This document shows, in pieces, positions 1-12,000 of a stretch of DNA of 64,000 bases. The stretch spans positions 59,155,740-59,219,739 of the forward strand of contig NC_082691.1 in NCBI RefSeq assembly GCF_949987515.2, written 5' to 3'. Within the stretch, counting starts at the first letter, position 1, and each line of letters begins with the position of its first letter. The notes below the pieces were generated by a model. That model was not told the origin of the DNA, searched no databases, and was given only the letters and a program-made list of their open reading frames with translations. This DNA is from Delphinus delphis (taxonomy: Eukaryota > Chordata > Mammalia > Artiodactyla > Delphinidae). A program made the translations under genes and the position numbers.

Positions 1-1479
1 CAGAGTGCAAGATCCGCATTTGTAACTGATAGAGAAACAATTTCCTTCTTTTTCTTTCTCTCCACCCTAAGCCTCTACTCCACACAAACCAAAACCGGAG
101 GAAAGGAGGAAGACAAGGAAGAAAAAATTATTTCAGGTATTGGGGACAGTCTCCTAGATTTGGGTCCCTGCCCAAATCTATTTATTGCTTTCTGGAGCAT
201 TTCCTACCTGATCCTCTCTTCCTGGTTTATTGAGTTTTAGCTGGAATAGACCTCCTGCAACCAATAAATATAGCCCTACAGGTTTCTATAATTAACTGCT
301 GAAATGCTGTCTGCCTTTCAACTATGTGAACCTACATAGCAGAGCTATTTACAACACAGGCCGACATATCAATTGATCTCCCAGCTCCTAAGGTTTATAT
401 CCCTATCCTCTTGAGATTTTATATCCGATCAGGTGGTTTTTGTCATTTTTATTGTGAGCTACTGTTTTTGTTTCTCTAGGTTGTTTATAGGGCTCTCCTC
501 TCGAAAATGAATATTTCTTTACAAAAGTCTGCCTCTTATGAATAGCATTCTCCTAGGACTGGAAGGGGAGAGAAGAAGGAACTCAGAAAGTAGAGGAAGC
601 AGAGATAAAGCTGCACATGAGGCCTTTTCAATTTGCTTTTCTTAAAAAACAAAACAAAACAAAACAGATGTGCTGGCTTTGAAAAGGGAGTGAGCAGCAT
701 TGAAAGTTTGATGATTTTGGCTCAACTAGGACCAGGGGATAAGTTACAATTTCTCCATGTTCCTACATCATGTGTTTTAAATATCTCCTCATGGTAGCCC
801 TATATTGATTCATAAATTAAGGCTCTAAGATTTTCATAAAAGTTTTCTCGTAAGTATTATGATTTTTTTAAGTAACTGTTACTATTTGAAGATGCTTACA
901 GATCTTATTGGATCTGAAAAGGCAGTTACTCCTTACGGCTGGCTTTAGTTGATTGCCTTCCTGATGTCTTTGTTGGAAAGGCCCTGTAACTTCTCCCTAA
1001 GTCACTGCCAAGTAGTTTTGCTTGAAATTGTGTTTCAACGCATTATAGGCGCTTTACTTCTGCTTCTGGGAAGAAGTAGTGGATATATTTTTCTCTGTTC
1101 CTCCCACTAAGTGCAACAAAACTCTGGACATTATATCTAAAATAAACATAATGAAACTGAGTCCCTCTAAAACCAAATTCCCTTAGTAAGTCTATGATTA
1201 ATCTCTCTACGCAAACCTTTATTCCCTTTCTTGTCCCACCCCTGTACCCCTCAAGATTGAGGAGTATCAAAGAAAAAGGGGGGTTTGAAACTGATCAGAA
1301 CCCTGAGGGGCCTTCCCAGGTACAAAAGCCCCTCTATGTCTTCCATTTCTTGTTTGTAGGAAAAAAGGCTTTAGTCTCCTAGGTCTTTCCTGTGTCCCAA
1401 AGAGCAGGCTCAAGCAGTTAATGATTAGGACTATAGAATCACAGGACTCCCTCCTAAAGGGATATAGATAACAATCTGA
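1..1479. other. Intergenic stretch, nothing firm
   Basis: AT-rich sequence with short chance ORFs only. A small (caaaa)n run lies near 648-668. No gene or identifiable repeat. Confidence 0.4.
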
Positions 1480-1860
1480 TGCATACCTTTAAGTTGCTCT
1501 ACAGACGCTGAGACCTTCACCCAGGTGGAGGATGGTGACTACACCCTGACGGCAAGCAGGTAGACCCCAGACTGGTTGGGATCAGAAAGCTGAGATTCCC
1601 AAAACATCATCTTGTTATTTCACCACCAACTGATCAGAAGAAGCTGGTCATGCGTTCCACAGCCCTCTACCCTAACTGTCTTTAAAAACCCTTGCCTGAA
1701 AGCCATTGAGAAGCTCAAGTCTTTCTGAGCATGAGCTGCCCATTCTACTTGCTTGGCACCCTGCAGATAAACCCTCACATTTGCCGCAAACACCCACCCA
1801 AGTCAGAGTTTGGCTTTCCGCACTGTGGGCACACAAGCCCTTGCTCTGTAACAATAAGAA
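1480..1860 (+). mobile_element. ERV LTR, copy 1
   Basis: 'gtagaccccagactggttgg', 'caccaccaactgatcagaag', 'aagctggtcatgcgttccac' and 'accctgcagataaaccctca' are collinear with 50,380-50,620. No internal proviral sequence follows, so it is a solo or fragmentary LTR. Confidence 0.55.
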
Positions 1861-2711
1861 GATTCTGAAAGGTGGAGAAAAGAAGGCATACCAGCTAGAG
1901 ACCACAGGGTCCAAAGAGGAACACAGAGGTAAGTTCTTGGGTTTTCATTTAGCCTTTTAGATCACATACTAGGTACTGGAGAACCCAAAAACCGTAAACC
2001 CAAAGTTGCTAAGAGGCACAAACCAAAATGCCCCAGGAAAAGGCTACTCTCTTTAGCCAACGGACCAAAAAGGGACAGCCTAGCAAGACAGATAACCTTC
2101 AGAAAATAATCACACTACTGTAGACAAACACTGCATCATAAAAACCTATGGCCCCACTCCCACCCATGCCGGCAAAGGCCAAGTGAGGAGCCCGCTTCCA
2201 CACGCTAAAGGCCATAATGAGACACCTCAACATCCTAACGCCTCCGTCCCCCTACACCTCAGTCCCACTGGTGTGGTATCAGAGAAGGCCACGTAAAGAG
2301 CCAGGACTTTTCCCATTTCTGGATGGTAACAAGTACCTATCCACACATACTCCCCACACCCCTGTCCCCAAGGAGTCACTGGAGACCACATGGGGAGCCT
2401 GGACTTCCACCCCCAACTGACAGCAATGAGGTACCCCTCCCTCTCCTGGCTAGGGTGGAGTCAGAGTGGCCTAGTGGAGAGGCCGGACTTCCTCCACTAC
2501 CCTCCCCACCATGGTGTCAGTGGAGGCCACGTGGGGAATGCTCCTACCCCTCTTAGCTAGGGATGCGTCAGTGGAAGCCCAGTGAGGAGTTGAAACTGCC
2601 ACTCCCACCCGCCAGTAATGAGAAGGCCCACCCCCACCCCATAGGTGTCAACAGAGGCAAAATAGGGAGCCTAGACTTTTATCCCCACCTGGCATTAACA
2701 AAGACAGTGCC

Positions 2712-2912
2712 GTGGGACTTCCCTGGTGGTCTGGTAGGTAAGACTCCACTCTGCCAATGCAGGGGGTCCAGGTTTGATCCCTGGTTGGGGAACTAGATGC
2801 CTCATGCGTGCCTCAACTAAGAGTCCGCAGGCAGCAACTAAGAAGCCCGCATGCCGCAGCTAAAGATCCCACATGCCGCAACTAAGACCCAGTGCAGCCT
2901 AAATAAATAAAT
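2712..2912 (+). mobile_element. CHR-type SINE
   Basis: The head is 'gggacttccctggtgg', with a tRNA-like region and an (aaat)n tail. It is bounded by near-identical duplications 'aaagacagtgcc' (2,700-2,711) and 'aaagacaatgcc' (2,913-2,924). It is inserted in the L1 5' relic. Confidence 0.92.
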
Positions 2913-3071
2913 AAAGACAATGCCCTCCTCCATGCCCTTGCCAGAGCAGTGTCAGAAAAAGCCAGCTGAAAGAGGGGATTAAAATAAGATCCAGAGTGCC
3001 GTAATATCTAAGACATCCAGGTTTCAATCAAAATCATTCATCATAAGAAAAAAAAAAAAATCATTCATCAT

Positions 3072-3285
3072 GGGCTTCCCAGGTGGCGCAGTGGTTGGGA
3101 GTCCGCCTGCCGATGCAGGGGACACGGGTTCGTGCCCCGGTCCGGGAAGATCCCACGTGCCGCAGAGCGGCTGGGCCCGTGAGCCATGGCTGCTGAGCCT
3201 GCGCGTCCAGAGCCTGTGCTCCACAACGGGAGAGGTCACAACAATGAGAGGCCCACGTACCGCCAAAAAAATAAAAATAAAAAAA
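3072..3285 (+). mobile_element. CHR-2-type SINE with triplicated target site
   Basis: This is a full-length copy of the 'gagccatggctgctgag' subtype with an A-rich tail. The target 'tcattcatcat' flanks it at 3,061-3,071 and 3,286-3,296. A third copy at 3,034-3,044 is separated by a pure A-rich stretch (see findings). Confidence 0.96.
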
Positions 3286-3832
3286 TCATTCATCATACCA
3301 AGAACCAGGAGTTGTGTAAACTGATGAAAAGGAAAATGTCAATACAAAGGTGACACAAAAGTTAAAATTATCTGACAAATGTTTTAAAGCAACCATCAGA
3401 AAAATACTGTGATGAGCGGTTAGAACACACTTAAAACAAATGGAAAAAAAAATAGTCTCAGCAAAGAAATAGAGGATGTAACAAAGAAATAAATGGAAAT
3501 TTTAGAATTGAAGACTGTAATAACTGAAAAAAAAATAAAACAGTGAATAGGAAGCTAGAACAATAGAAATTACCCAATCTCAACAACAGAGAGAAAATAG
3601 ACGGGGGAAAAAAACAAAACAAACTAAAAAACATGGCCTCGGGTGAACGTGACAACAAAAGATCTAACATTCATATCCTCAGAATCTGGGAAAGAGAGGA
3701 AAAAAGACTTTCCCAACAAGGCCCATGCTATCTAATCATTTTTACATCTGTCCCCAAGCTATTATTCTTTTTCACTCACCTCCACGATAAAATGATACTA
3801 TCTCCCTTGCCAGATCGCTCTGAACTCCCAGG

Positions 3833-3860
<28 letters not shown>
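3833..3860 (+). repeat. (CT)14 microsatellite
   Basis: This is a perfect CT dinucleotide run that continues imperfectly as 'ttctctccctttctttt'. It lies just past the L1 ORF1 relic. Confidence 0.97.
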
Positions 3861-3867
<7 letters not shown>

Positions 3868-3954
3868 CCTTTCTTTTCCACCACAAGTTCTGGTATCCAT
3901 TCTCTACCCCCTACTCTTTAGGACTCAGTTCTAAGTGACCTTCCTCGTACAAAC

Positions 3955-4545
3955 TCCCAGTTATAAAATATTTCACAGGTATGAAATGTGCAGTGTGGGG
4001 AATATAGTCAATAACAGACCTTATGGTGACAGATGGTAACTAGATTTATCATGGTGATCATTTTGAAATGTATAGAAATATAGGATCACTATACTGTGCA
4101 CCAGAAACTAACATGGTGCTGTAGGTCAATTATGCTTGTAAAACAAAGTCATAGAAAAAGAGATCAGATTCGTGGTTACCAGAGGCAGGGGGTGGGGGGT
4201 CAGGGGAATTGGATGAAGGTAGTCAAAGGCATAAACTTCCAGTTATAAGATAAATAAGTACTAGGGATGTAATGCACATCTTGATAAATATAATTAACCC
4301 TACTGTATGATATATATGAAAGTTACTGAGAGTTAATCCTGAGTTCTCCTCACAAGGAAAAAACTTTTTTTTCTTTTTCTTCTATTTTGTATCTATATTA
4401 GATGATGGATGTTCGCTAAACTTACTGTGGTCATCATTTCATGATGTATATAAGTCAAATCATTATGCTGTACACCTTAACCTTATACAGTGCTGTACGT
4501 CAATTATATCTCAATAAAACTGGAAGGAAAAAAATAAATTAATGA
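3955..4545 (+). mobile_element. L1 3'UTR fragment(s)
   Basis: AT-rich sequence carries typical L1 3' end phrases: 'aggggaattggatgaaggta', 'gctgtacaccttaacct' and 'caattatatctcaataaaac' with a polyadenylation signal near 4,513, followed by an A-rich tail. Two related segments (3,955-4,165 and 4,166-4,545) lie in tandem, and both end with 'tgt[a/c]ggtcaattat'-like phrases. Confidence 0.7.
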
Positions 4546-4611
4546 CCTTCCTCAAGAAATTTTTTTTGGGGGGTGGGGGAACGGACAATAAGTAAGCAGT
4601 CAAGAAAATGA

Positions 4612-4851
4612 TCGAGGGACTTCCCTGGTGGTCCAGTGGTTAAGAATCCACCTTGCAATGCAGGGAACTACGATCCCACATGCCGCGGGGCAACTAAGCC
4701 CTCAGGACACAACTACTGAGCTCCTGCGCCACAACTAGAGAGAAGCCCACGCACCACAAGGAAGAGCCCACATGCCGCAACAAAAAGATCCCGTGTGCTG
4801 CAACGAAGACCCGATGCAGCCAAAAAATAAAATAAACATTTTAAAAAAAAG
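4612..4851 (+). mobile_element. CHR-type SINE
   Basis: The head is 'gggacttccctggtggtcc' and the body has 'caactactgagctcctgcgc'. The tail is 'aataaaataaacattttaaa'. Exact 10-bp duplications 'aagaaaatga' lie at 4,602-4,611 and 4,852-4,861. Confidence 0.95.
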
Positions 4852-5496
4852 AAGAAAATGACAAAGTTTGGTTAAGAAACTATATCTAAAGGTACTTTCA
4901 AAAATTGTACCAGTTAGCATCAGGTTTAGCTGAATGAAACAGAAAGGCAAATGATAGCAGTCTGGTTTATCGTCACATAAAAGAAGTCTACATGTAGACA
5001 AACCAGGGTCATTATGGCAGCTCTGAGTTATCAAAAACCCAGGCTCCTCTTTTTGTTTTACTATCTAGCACTGGTTTCTAGCTTCATGATTACTTCACCA
5101 TTCATGGTAGCTGCTGGTGATCACAGATAACAGAAAAGGAGGAGAAAAGGTAAAGGAAAGGGACATGCAGTGGACTGTCCTCATTTTCAGAATTCTTCCT
5201 TGTAAGTCCCACCCAACAATTTCCCTTCCCCACTGGCCAGAACTTAGTCACTTAGCCATTCTTAGCTGCAAAGAAAGATTAGAAATGTAGTCTTTTAGCT
5301 GAGTGGGGCAGGGCAGGGGTTCGGGGGTGGAGGGAGGTGGAAGGAGAATGGATTTGGAAAGACAATGACCAATCTTTGCCACAGGCAGTTTCAAAAATAT
5401 TTTGGAATATAAAACATTGATAAAATAATCGAATTGTGTCCCAAATTGAGAGTATATCTAAATACATACTGTTACATTTGTTTAAATGGATTAGAG

Positions 5497-5776
5497 GGAC
5501 TTCCCTGGTGGCGCAATGGTTAAGAATCCTCCTGCCAATGCAGGGGACATGGGTTCCATCCCTGGTCTGGGAAGATCCCACATGCCACGGAGCAACTAAG
5601 CACGTGCACCACGACTACTGAGCCTGCACTCTAGAGCCCCGGAGCCACAACCACGTGCCTAGAGGCCGTGCTCCGCAACAAGAGAAGCCACCACAATGGG
5701 GTGCCCGCGCACCGCAACAAAGAGTAACCCCCACTAGAGAAAGCCTGTGTGCGGCAGTAAAGACCCAACACAGCCA
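5497..5776 (+). mobile_element. CHR-type SINE, long form
   Basis: This is a 280-bp copy with head 'ggacttccctggtggcgcaa'. It is flanked by the exact 13-bp duplication 'aaatggattagag' at 5,484-5,496 and 5,777-5,789. Confidence 0.96.
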
Positions 5777-6203
5777 AAATGGATTAGAGTTTGTTACATA
5801 TATACATATTTATCAATATGTATATGTATACACAGGTTAGTATATACATATACAACTCCTTGTTCTGGCATCTGAGAGGGCTTAGAAACAATGATATTCC
5901 AGTAGCAAAGAGCATACCTAGTATTTTGTGTTTTCCAGCTACATGTCTACCTTTGACTGTGGTGGTCAGTAACTATCAAACCTTATAAATATGGGTTACA
6001 CAAGGTTATTGAATAAATTTAATTACAAAGGTAGGTACTATTTTTTTTTTTTAACTCAAAGAAGGATGAAAAGCTACAGAGTAACAACAATGGCTGTCAA
6101 CCTCAGACAGTGACGGAGCAAATTAATACATGAACACGACTCTAGACAGGTTACTAAACTGGAGCTCCAAGCAAAATATGGTCCCTAAAATGTACTACAG
6201 TGC

Positions 6204-6745
6204 TTGTTCATTTTAATTTAGTTTTTAAATGAAGTATAGTTGATTTACAATGTTGTGTTAATTTCTGCTGTATAGCATAGTGACTCAGTTATACACATAC
6301 GTACATCCTTTTTTATATTCTTTTCCATTATGGTTTACCCCAAGATATTGAATATAGTTCCCTGTGCTATCAGTAGGACCTTGTTGTTTACCTATTCTAT
6401 GTGTAATAGTTTTTTTTTTTTTTTTTTTTTTTTGTGGTACACGGGCCTCTCACTGTTGTGGCTTCTCCCGTTGCAGAGCACAGGCTTCGGACGCGCAGGC
6501 TCAGCGGCCATGGCTCACGGGCCCAGCCGCTCCGCGGCATGTGGGATCTTCCCGGACCGGGGCACGAACTCGTGTCCCCTGCATCGGCAGGCGGACCCTC
6601 AACCACTGCGCCACCAGGGAAGCCCTATGTGTAATAGGGCTTGCATCTACTAACCCCAAACTCCCAGTCCATCCCTCCCCCACACCCCTCCCCTTTGGCA
6701 ACCACAAGTCTGTTCTCTATGTCTGTGAGTCTGATTCTGTACAGT
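6204..6745 (-). mobile_element. L1 3' end fragment, split by a SINE
   Basis: Antisense L1 3' sequence: 'gaagtatagttgatttacaa', 'gtgactcagttatacacat', 'gatattgaatatagttccct' and 'tctgtgagtctgattctgt'. A CHR-2 SINE at 6,410-6,624 divides it. The host sequence rejoins across an exact duplication. Confidence 0.88.
6410..6624 (-). mobile_element. CHR-2-type SINE inside L1
   Basis: The copy is antisense: a T run, then 'gtggtacacgggcctctcac', ending 'ccaccagggaagcc'. The exact 13-bp duplication 'ctatgtgtaatag' lies at 6,397-6,409 and 6,625-6,637. It shows that the SINE is younger than the L1 3' end. Confidence 0.97.
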
Positions 6746-7145
6746 GCTTTTAAAAACTGGCATCAGAATGCCTTTGAACAAGTCATGCATTCACCAACAT
6801 TCACGTCATATGCTTATATAACCCACTGGCCCTTTTGTGACTGAGGATGCAGCACATCACCTTTGTTCTATATCCAATATATCAATTATAACAAAAATAA
6901 CAGTGGTTTTCGGTTTTACTTTTGTTTATTTAGTTTTGCTTAAGGCTATAATTACCAGAGACCCATGACATAATTTTGGTAGCCTTTGGTCACTCTGTTT
7001 CCTAGTCAGATTATTTCTGTATGGTCCAGTTCATCTACGAAGATCATAAGGCCATGGTTTGGAGTCCCAAATGCATGTTAGAACTTTTCCAAAATACCAA
7101 AGCCCAGGCCTCATCCAAAAGCAATTTCTGGGGTGAGTCATTGGG

Positions 7146-8030
7146 CAATTGGATTTAGTTTTTTAATTTTCTCAAATAATTCTGCTGCAGAATGAGTAGT
7201 GAGAGTGGCTGCCATATAAGGTAAAACTATCTTAAAACATGAGAGATGCTCAGGAACTAGTCATGCTGGCAAGGACAGTGGGCATATGGAGAAAGAGACA
7301 GGTAGGAGAGATATCTGGGAGGCAAAATTGATAGTACCAGTTACTTCCAGAAGTTGAAGGAGACTTGAAAGAGAAGAAATAATCGATGTAGACTCCTAGG
7401 TTTTTGGCTTGGGTGACTGGGTAGATGAAAGTGCAATTTCCCAAAACAGAGAACTGGGTTATGCTGCGTTTGAACTGGGCGTGTCCGGGGCAGTTGGCCA
7501 GATGGAGAGTTGAAGTTAGGCGTATATAGTTGGAAGTCATGGGCTAATAGATGATAATGAAAGTCATGGGAGTAGATGGGGTCCCTCCAAACATTTCTAC
7601 AGTGGATAAAACTCCAGAGAACACTCTAGGGTGTGGGTGGAAGAATTAGAGCATATAAAGACCAAGAGGGAGAGTCCAGAGAGGGAGGGAAATGAGGACA
7701 GAATGATGTCAGAGAAGTCAAAGTAGAACACTTCAAAGAAGGAGTATTTCCAGTGCCAGTTCTTATCAAGTGAGGGGTAAGATAAGCACAGAAAAGTCTT
7801 TGAAGGCTTTTGCAACTAAGAATTACTGTTGCCTTTAGTAAAGGAGAGCAGGTGCAGTGAAATGGTGGGACCAGATCACGATAGATCAAGGAGAGAATGA
7901 CAAATGGCAAAATGGACAAACAGAGACAATGAATATTGTCTTCCCCCCACCCCCCCCAGGAAACTTGGCCTGTGAAGGAAAGGAGAAATTAGCAGGAAGT
8001 AAATTCAAGGGAGTTTTTAATTTGTTTTCA
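7146..8030. repeat. Unassigned old interspersed repeat (GA-rich)
   Basis: The sequence includes 'ggcatatggagaaagagaca', 'gactcctaggtttttggctt' and 'gggtgactgggtagatgaaa'. These phrases recur in shorter form at 43,260-43,400 ('actcccaggtttctggct'), so this is a dispersed family. I recognise it as a common mammalian repeat but do not assign it. Antisense ORFs here are not genes. Confidence 0.5.
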
Positions 8031-8445
8031 TTTTTTTTCTTTTATTGAAGTATAGTTGCTCTACAATATTATATAAGTTTCAGGTATACAACATAGTGAT
8101 TTACAATTTTTACAGGTTATACTCCATTTATAGTTATTATAAAATATTGGCTATATTCCCTGTGTTATATGATATATCCTCAGCTTATTTTAGATCTAGT
8201 AGTTTGTATTTCGTGATTCCCTGACCTCTAAAGTGGCCCTCCCCACTTCCCTCACCCCACTGGTAACCACTAGTTTGTTCTCTATATCTGTGAGTCTGCT
8301 TTTTTGTTATATTCACTAGTGTGTTGCATTTTTTAGATTCCACATATAAGTGATATCATAACGTTTTGTCTTTCTCCCTCTGACCTATTTCACTTAGCAT
8401 AATGCCCTCCAAAGCCATCCATGTTGCTGCAAGTGGCAAAGAGAT
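8030..8445 (-). mobile_element. L1 3' end fragment
   Basis: Antisense L1 3' phrases: 'ttattgaagtatagttgctc', 'ggctatattccctgtgttat', 'ggtaaccactagtttgttct', 'ccacatataagtgatatcat' and 'catccatgttgctgcaa'. This is the same family as the copy at 9,442-9,775. Confidence 0.85.
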
Positions 8446-9441
8446 TTAAAGAGAAAAGAGATTTGAGTATATTTAAATGCTTAGGGGGAAGTCAATAGTG
8501 AGGCTGAGTTGAAGGAGGGGAGCTGATGCAAGACAGCTTTGGAGGTTATTACTGAACAATCCCCAGGATTCTTCCTCCTTAATTCATTTAACTTAAAGAA
8601 AAATACTTCCCCATTTAGTTTGTACATGTAAGACCTATAGTCAGAGAGAAAGCACATAGAGAGCTTCAGTTAATAAAGCTGTGGGTTTTCTTTCCAGCAA
8701 CTCCACAAATTTGGAATGATACCAAAATATAAGCATAGTTATATATAATAATTTTTTAAGTACAGGTCAAGGCAGGAGCACACAAACATCCAAGATGACT
8801 ATTTGGCAGCAAGAATTTTAGAGAAAGAAAGTTGCTGTAACTTTTTCTCCTATTACTGAGTCAGACTTCCTCTGTATATGGGTAACAGTTCACTTAGAGT
8901 TTGAATCAGAGGGAGAAACTAGTTAATACGTCTTGTTATCTCATGGTTCCCCTTTTCTAGTACCAGATGATATGGAAATAACCAGTAAGTTCAACTGAAG
9001 CCGTGGATTAATTAATGACCTTCTGCTTCAAGTACTCATCCCTTAATGAATCTTGACATGCAGTAGTAGCATTCTGTGTGCTCTTAAGCACGTTTCTTCT
9101 TCAGATCTCCGTATAACTTTGATCAAAGCACATATTGAGAATATGTTTATCCATTGCTCCAATTTTTTTGAAAAGCACTTTGAAAAACTTTTTAAAAAAC
9201 CACACCCTTTGACCCAAAGGATACAACCTTAAAAATCGATCAAAAAGAAATAATGGTAGATATAGAGAGAGGTGTTCACAGAAGTGCTATGCATAAAAGA
9301 GGAAAACAATTCCAATGTACAAAAGGAAGGAATAGATTAATGCATTCTGTTACATGTACACTGCAGAACACTGGCCCCCAATGTCTGTTCTTCCCTTCTT
9401 CCAGAATAATAGAATTTCTAGCTAAAAATATGGTTAGTCAG
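8446..9441. other. Intergenic stretch, nothing recognised
   Basis: It lies between two antisense L1 3' ends of the same family. The last 300 bp may be diverged L1, but the limits cannot be set. Confidence 0.35.
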
Positions 9442-9775
9442 CATTTTTTTTCAGATTATATTCCATTATAGGTTATTACAAGATACTGAAAATAATTCCC
9501 TGTGCTATACAGTATATCCTTGTTGCTTATCTATTTTATCTATCGTAGTTTGTATCTGTTAATCCCACATTCCTAATTTGTCCCTCTTCCCCTCCCTCTC
9601 CCCTTCGGTAACCATAAGTTTGTTTTCTACATCTGTGAGAATGTTTCTATTTTGCATATAGAATCATTTGTATTATTTTTTAGTTTCCACATATAAGTGA
9701 TACCACAAAGCGTTTGTCTTTGACTAGTTTCACTAAGCATAATATTCTCTAGGTCCATCCATGTTGCTGCAACTT
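9442..9775 (-). mobile_element. L1 3' end fragment
   Basis: It contains 'ttccctgtgctatacagtat', 'ggtaaccataagtttgtttt', 'cacatataagtgataccaca' and 'ggtccatccatgttgctgca', collinear with 8,130-8,440. The poly-T start is missing or degraded. Confidence 0.85.
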
Positions 9776-10104
9776 CTGTCTTTTTCAAAGTCACTGTTGT
9801 TTTGAGATTTGTGTCACTTGCAGATAAACCTAATTCTAACTAGAATAACATCTAGTGATAACTAGAATACATCTATGAATGTTTATGAAAACATTTAAAA
9901 TATTGTTTCCTAAGAATTTTTAGTAGTATAGTTTAAGAAAAGTCTCATAATATAATGTTAAGTGAAAAAAATCAGGACACAAAACTGTTATTGCAATATT
10001 TTATAATTTTGTATTTTATTAAATGTATACATATATGCATAGGGGAAAAAAGTAGGATTATAGATATTTTTTCTTCTCTCTGCTTTTCTTCACCTTCTCT
10101 ACCT

Positions 10105-11265
10105 CATTGTACACAAAACTCAATTCCAGACAAACCAAAGGCTTATATATGGAAGGCAAAACTTTAAAGTTATTAGAAGAAAATATGAGGGAGTTCCCTG
10201 GCTGTCTAGTGGTTAGGACTCTGCGCTTTCAGCACGGCCATAAAGAAAAAAAAAGAAAATATAGAAGGATATCTTCATGACTTTGGGATAAGGAAGAATT
10301 TTTAAACAAGTTACAAAAGCACAAACAATAAAGAAAAGTATTAATATACTCAACAGCATTATAATTAAGAACACCTGTTCATCAAAAGATACCAAAAAGA
10401 AAATGAAAAAACAAGCCACTGGGAAAAGATATTTGCAACATGTAAAACCACCAAAGTACATTTTTAGAAATTCCACAAGGCAACGTGAAACATAAGCAGC
10501 TAATAGAACAGAAAAAGGTGAAAATTATAAACAGGCATTTTATTAATAATCGTGGAATGCATATTAAATCATAATGAAGAGAGGAACAACAGGAACTTTC
10601 TTACACAGTTAGAAGGAGTGTCAATTACTCAATGACATTGGAAAATTATTTGATATTACTTAGTAAAGTTGCACAAACTTGGTACTTCCACTCTTAAATA
10701 TTTAGTTTAGAGAAAAGCATTTATATGTTCATTAGGAGCCCTCCTAAGACCACAGCACCATTGTTCCAAATGGCAAAAAACTGGAAACAACCCAACAGAA
10801 CAGGTAAATATGCTGTGGTCTGGGCATAAAATGGAAAGTCATTACAGCGGTGAGAATGAATGGAAGATAGCTGTTCTTGTCAACATGCATGACCCTCAAA
10901 AGCAATGTAGAGAGAGACACAAAAGAATAGATAACTTTATATAGAGCTCAAAACAGGCAGCACAGAAATTGTTTCTTTTTATGAATATATACACAGGTAA
11001 TAAAGCTATATGAAAGCAAAAGAATGATTAACACAGATTTCAGGGTAGAGGTTACCTCTGATTGGGAGGAAGGGGAGGCAGAGGTGACTGGGAGGTACAC
11101 AGGGACTGGCCAAACTATTAGCAAAGTGCTATTTATTAAGATTCATGATAGATACCAGTATTCATTTTATTATTATGCTTTAAACAATAATAAGGTTATT
11201 GTTATGTTGTTATATATATATATCGTACACTCTTTTGTAGGTATATTTTGTAATTTAAAAGAGTT
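10105..11265 (+). mobile_element. L1 ORF2 C-terminal/3'UTR relic
   Basis: The relic reads like the end of L1 ORF2 and its 3'UTR: 'actgggaaaagatatttgca', 'aaacaggcattttatt', 'aaaaactggaaacaacccaa' and 'gattgggaggaaggggaggc'. The frame is broken by stops and indels. A 5' SINE fragment (10,188-10,256) interrupts it near the start, and a CHR-2 SINE adjoins its right end. Confidence 0.75.
10188..10256 (+). mobile_element. Short SINE fragment
   Basis: Only the head of a CHR-like SINE ('agttccctggctgtctagtggttagg') is present, followed by an A-rich tail. A possible short duplication 'agaaaatat' lies on both sides. The tRNA-like half and tail are joined directly, with the central part missing. Confidence 0.8.
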
Positions 11266-11281
11266 TTAAAAAGGAACAACT

Positions 11282-11479
11282 CGGGGCTTCTCTGGTGGTG
11301 CAGTGGTTGAAAGTCCACCTGCCGATGCAGGGGACATGGGTTCGTGCCCCGGTCTGGGAAGATACCACATGCCGCGGACCGGCTGGGCCCATGAGCCATG
11401 GCCGCTGAGCCTGCACGTCCAGAGCCTGTGCTCCGCAACGGGAGAGGCCACAGCAGTGAGAGGCCCACGTACCGCAAAC
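11282..11479 (+). mobile_element. CHR-2-type SINE
   Basis: The head is 'ggggcttctctggtggtgca' and the body has 'gagccatggccgctgagcc'. The exact 14-bp duplication 'aaaaaggaacaact' lies at 11,268-11,281 and 11,480-11,493. Confidence 0.96.
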
Positions 11480-11639
11480 AAAAAGGAACAACTTGAGCTA
11501 ATTTTTAAAAACTAAGCCACAAGACCATAGTGTGTCCCAGCAATGTAAATTTTTAACAAATTAACAGGTAGGACACATTTCACAGGGATCATTTACAGAT
11601 TCTGACAAATTATTCAAAGAAATCAGTGTTTTGTATGTT

Positions 11640-12000
11640 TTTGGTCACAGGGCATAAAACTGAGCAGAACATTCTCAGTCCCTTTGGCAGCCAGTTATGG
11701 CTGTGTAACTAAATTGGGGCCAACAGGATAAGAGTGGAAGTGACATGCGCATTTCTAGGGGTTTTCCTTAAAGTTGCAGTCCCTTGCCCTGGATGTTTTC
11801 TTTCTCATTTCCCCAGACATGGAGGGGGCTGGTTTCCACCGTGCGGATAAAGACAAACTGCCAAGGGGATGGTGAAACAAGACGGAATGAACCTGGGTCT
11901 CTACATGAAACCTAGGCCTCTGCTCTTGTGGAGCAGGACCACGAGGCCAGCCCTGGGCTTCTTACCCTAGACTCTTGAAGTGACTATATTCTGGAATGTC
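11640..12000 (+). repeat. Old interspersed repeat, family unassigned
   Basis: 'ggcagccagttatggctgtg', 'ggccaacaggataagagtgg' and 'cctgggtctctacatgaaac' follow the order of a common mammalian LTR-like repeat. A related copy may lie near 30,880-31,260. I could not set its limits. Confidence 0.4.

Larger units (their letters stand above)
2130..3717 (+). mobile_element. L1 5' region with ORF1 relic (interrupted by two SINEs)
   Basis: The left part (about 2,140-2,710) is made of degenerate 50-100 bp units around 'gtcagtggaggccacgtgggg', resembling the repeated 5'UTR of old L1 families. From about 2,950 the sequence passes into an ORF1-like region. 'tctcagcaaagaaatagagg' near 3,458 reads SLSKEIED, typical of the ORF1p coiled coil, and near 3,655 the frame reads RSNIHI, matching the start of the ORF1p RNA-binding domain. 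Stops and indels break the frame throughout. Two CHR SINEs (2,712-2,912 and 3,072-3,285) split it. The exact L1 family is not assigned. Confidence 0.75.
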
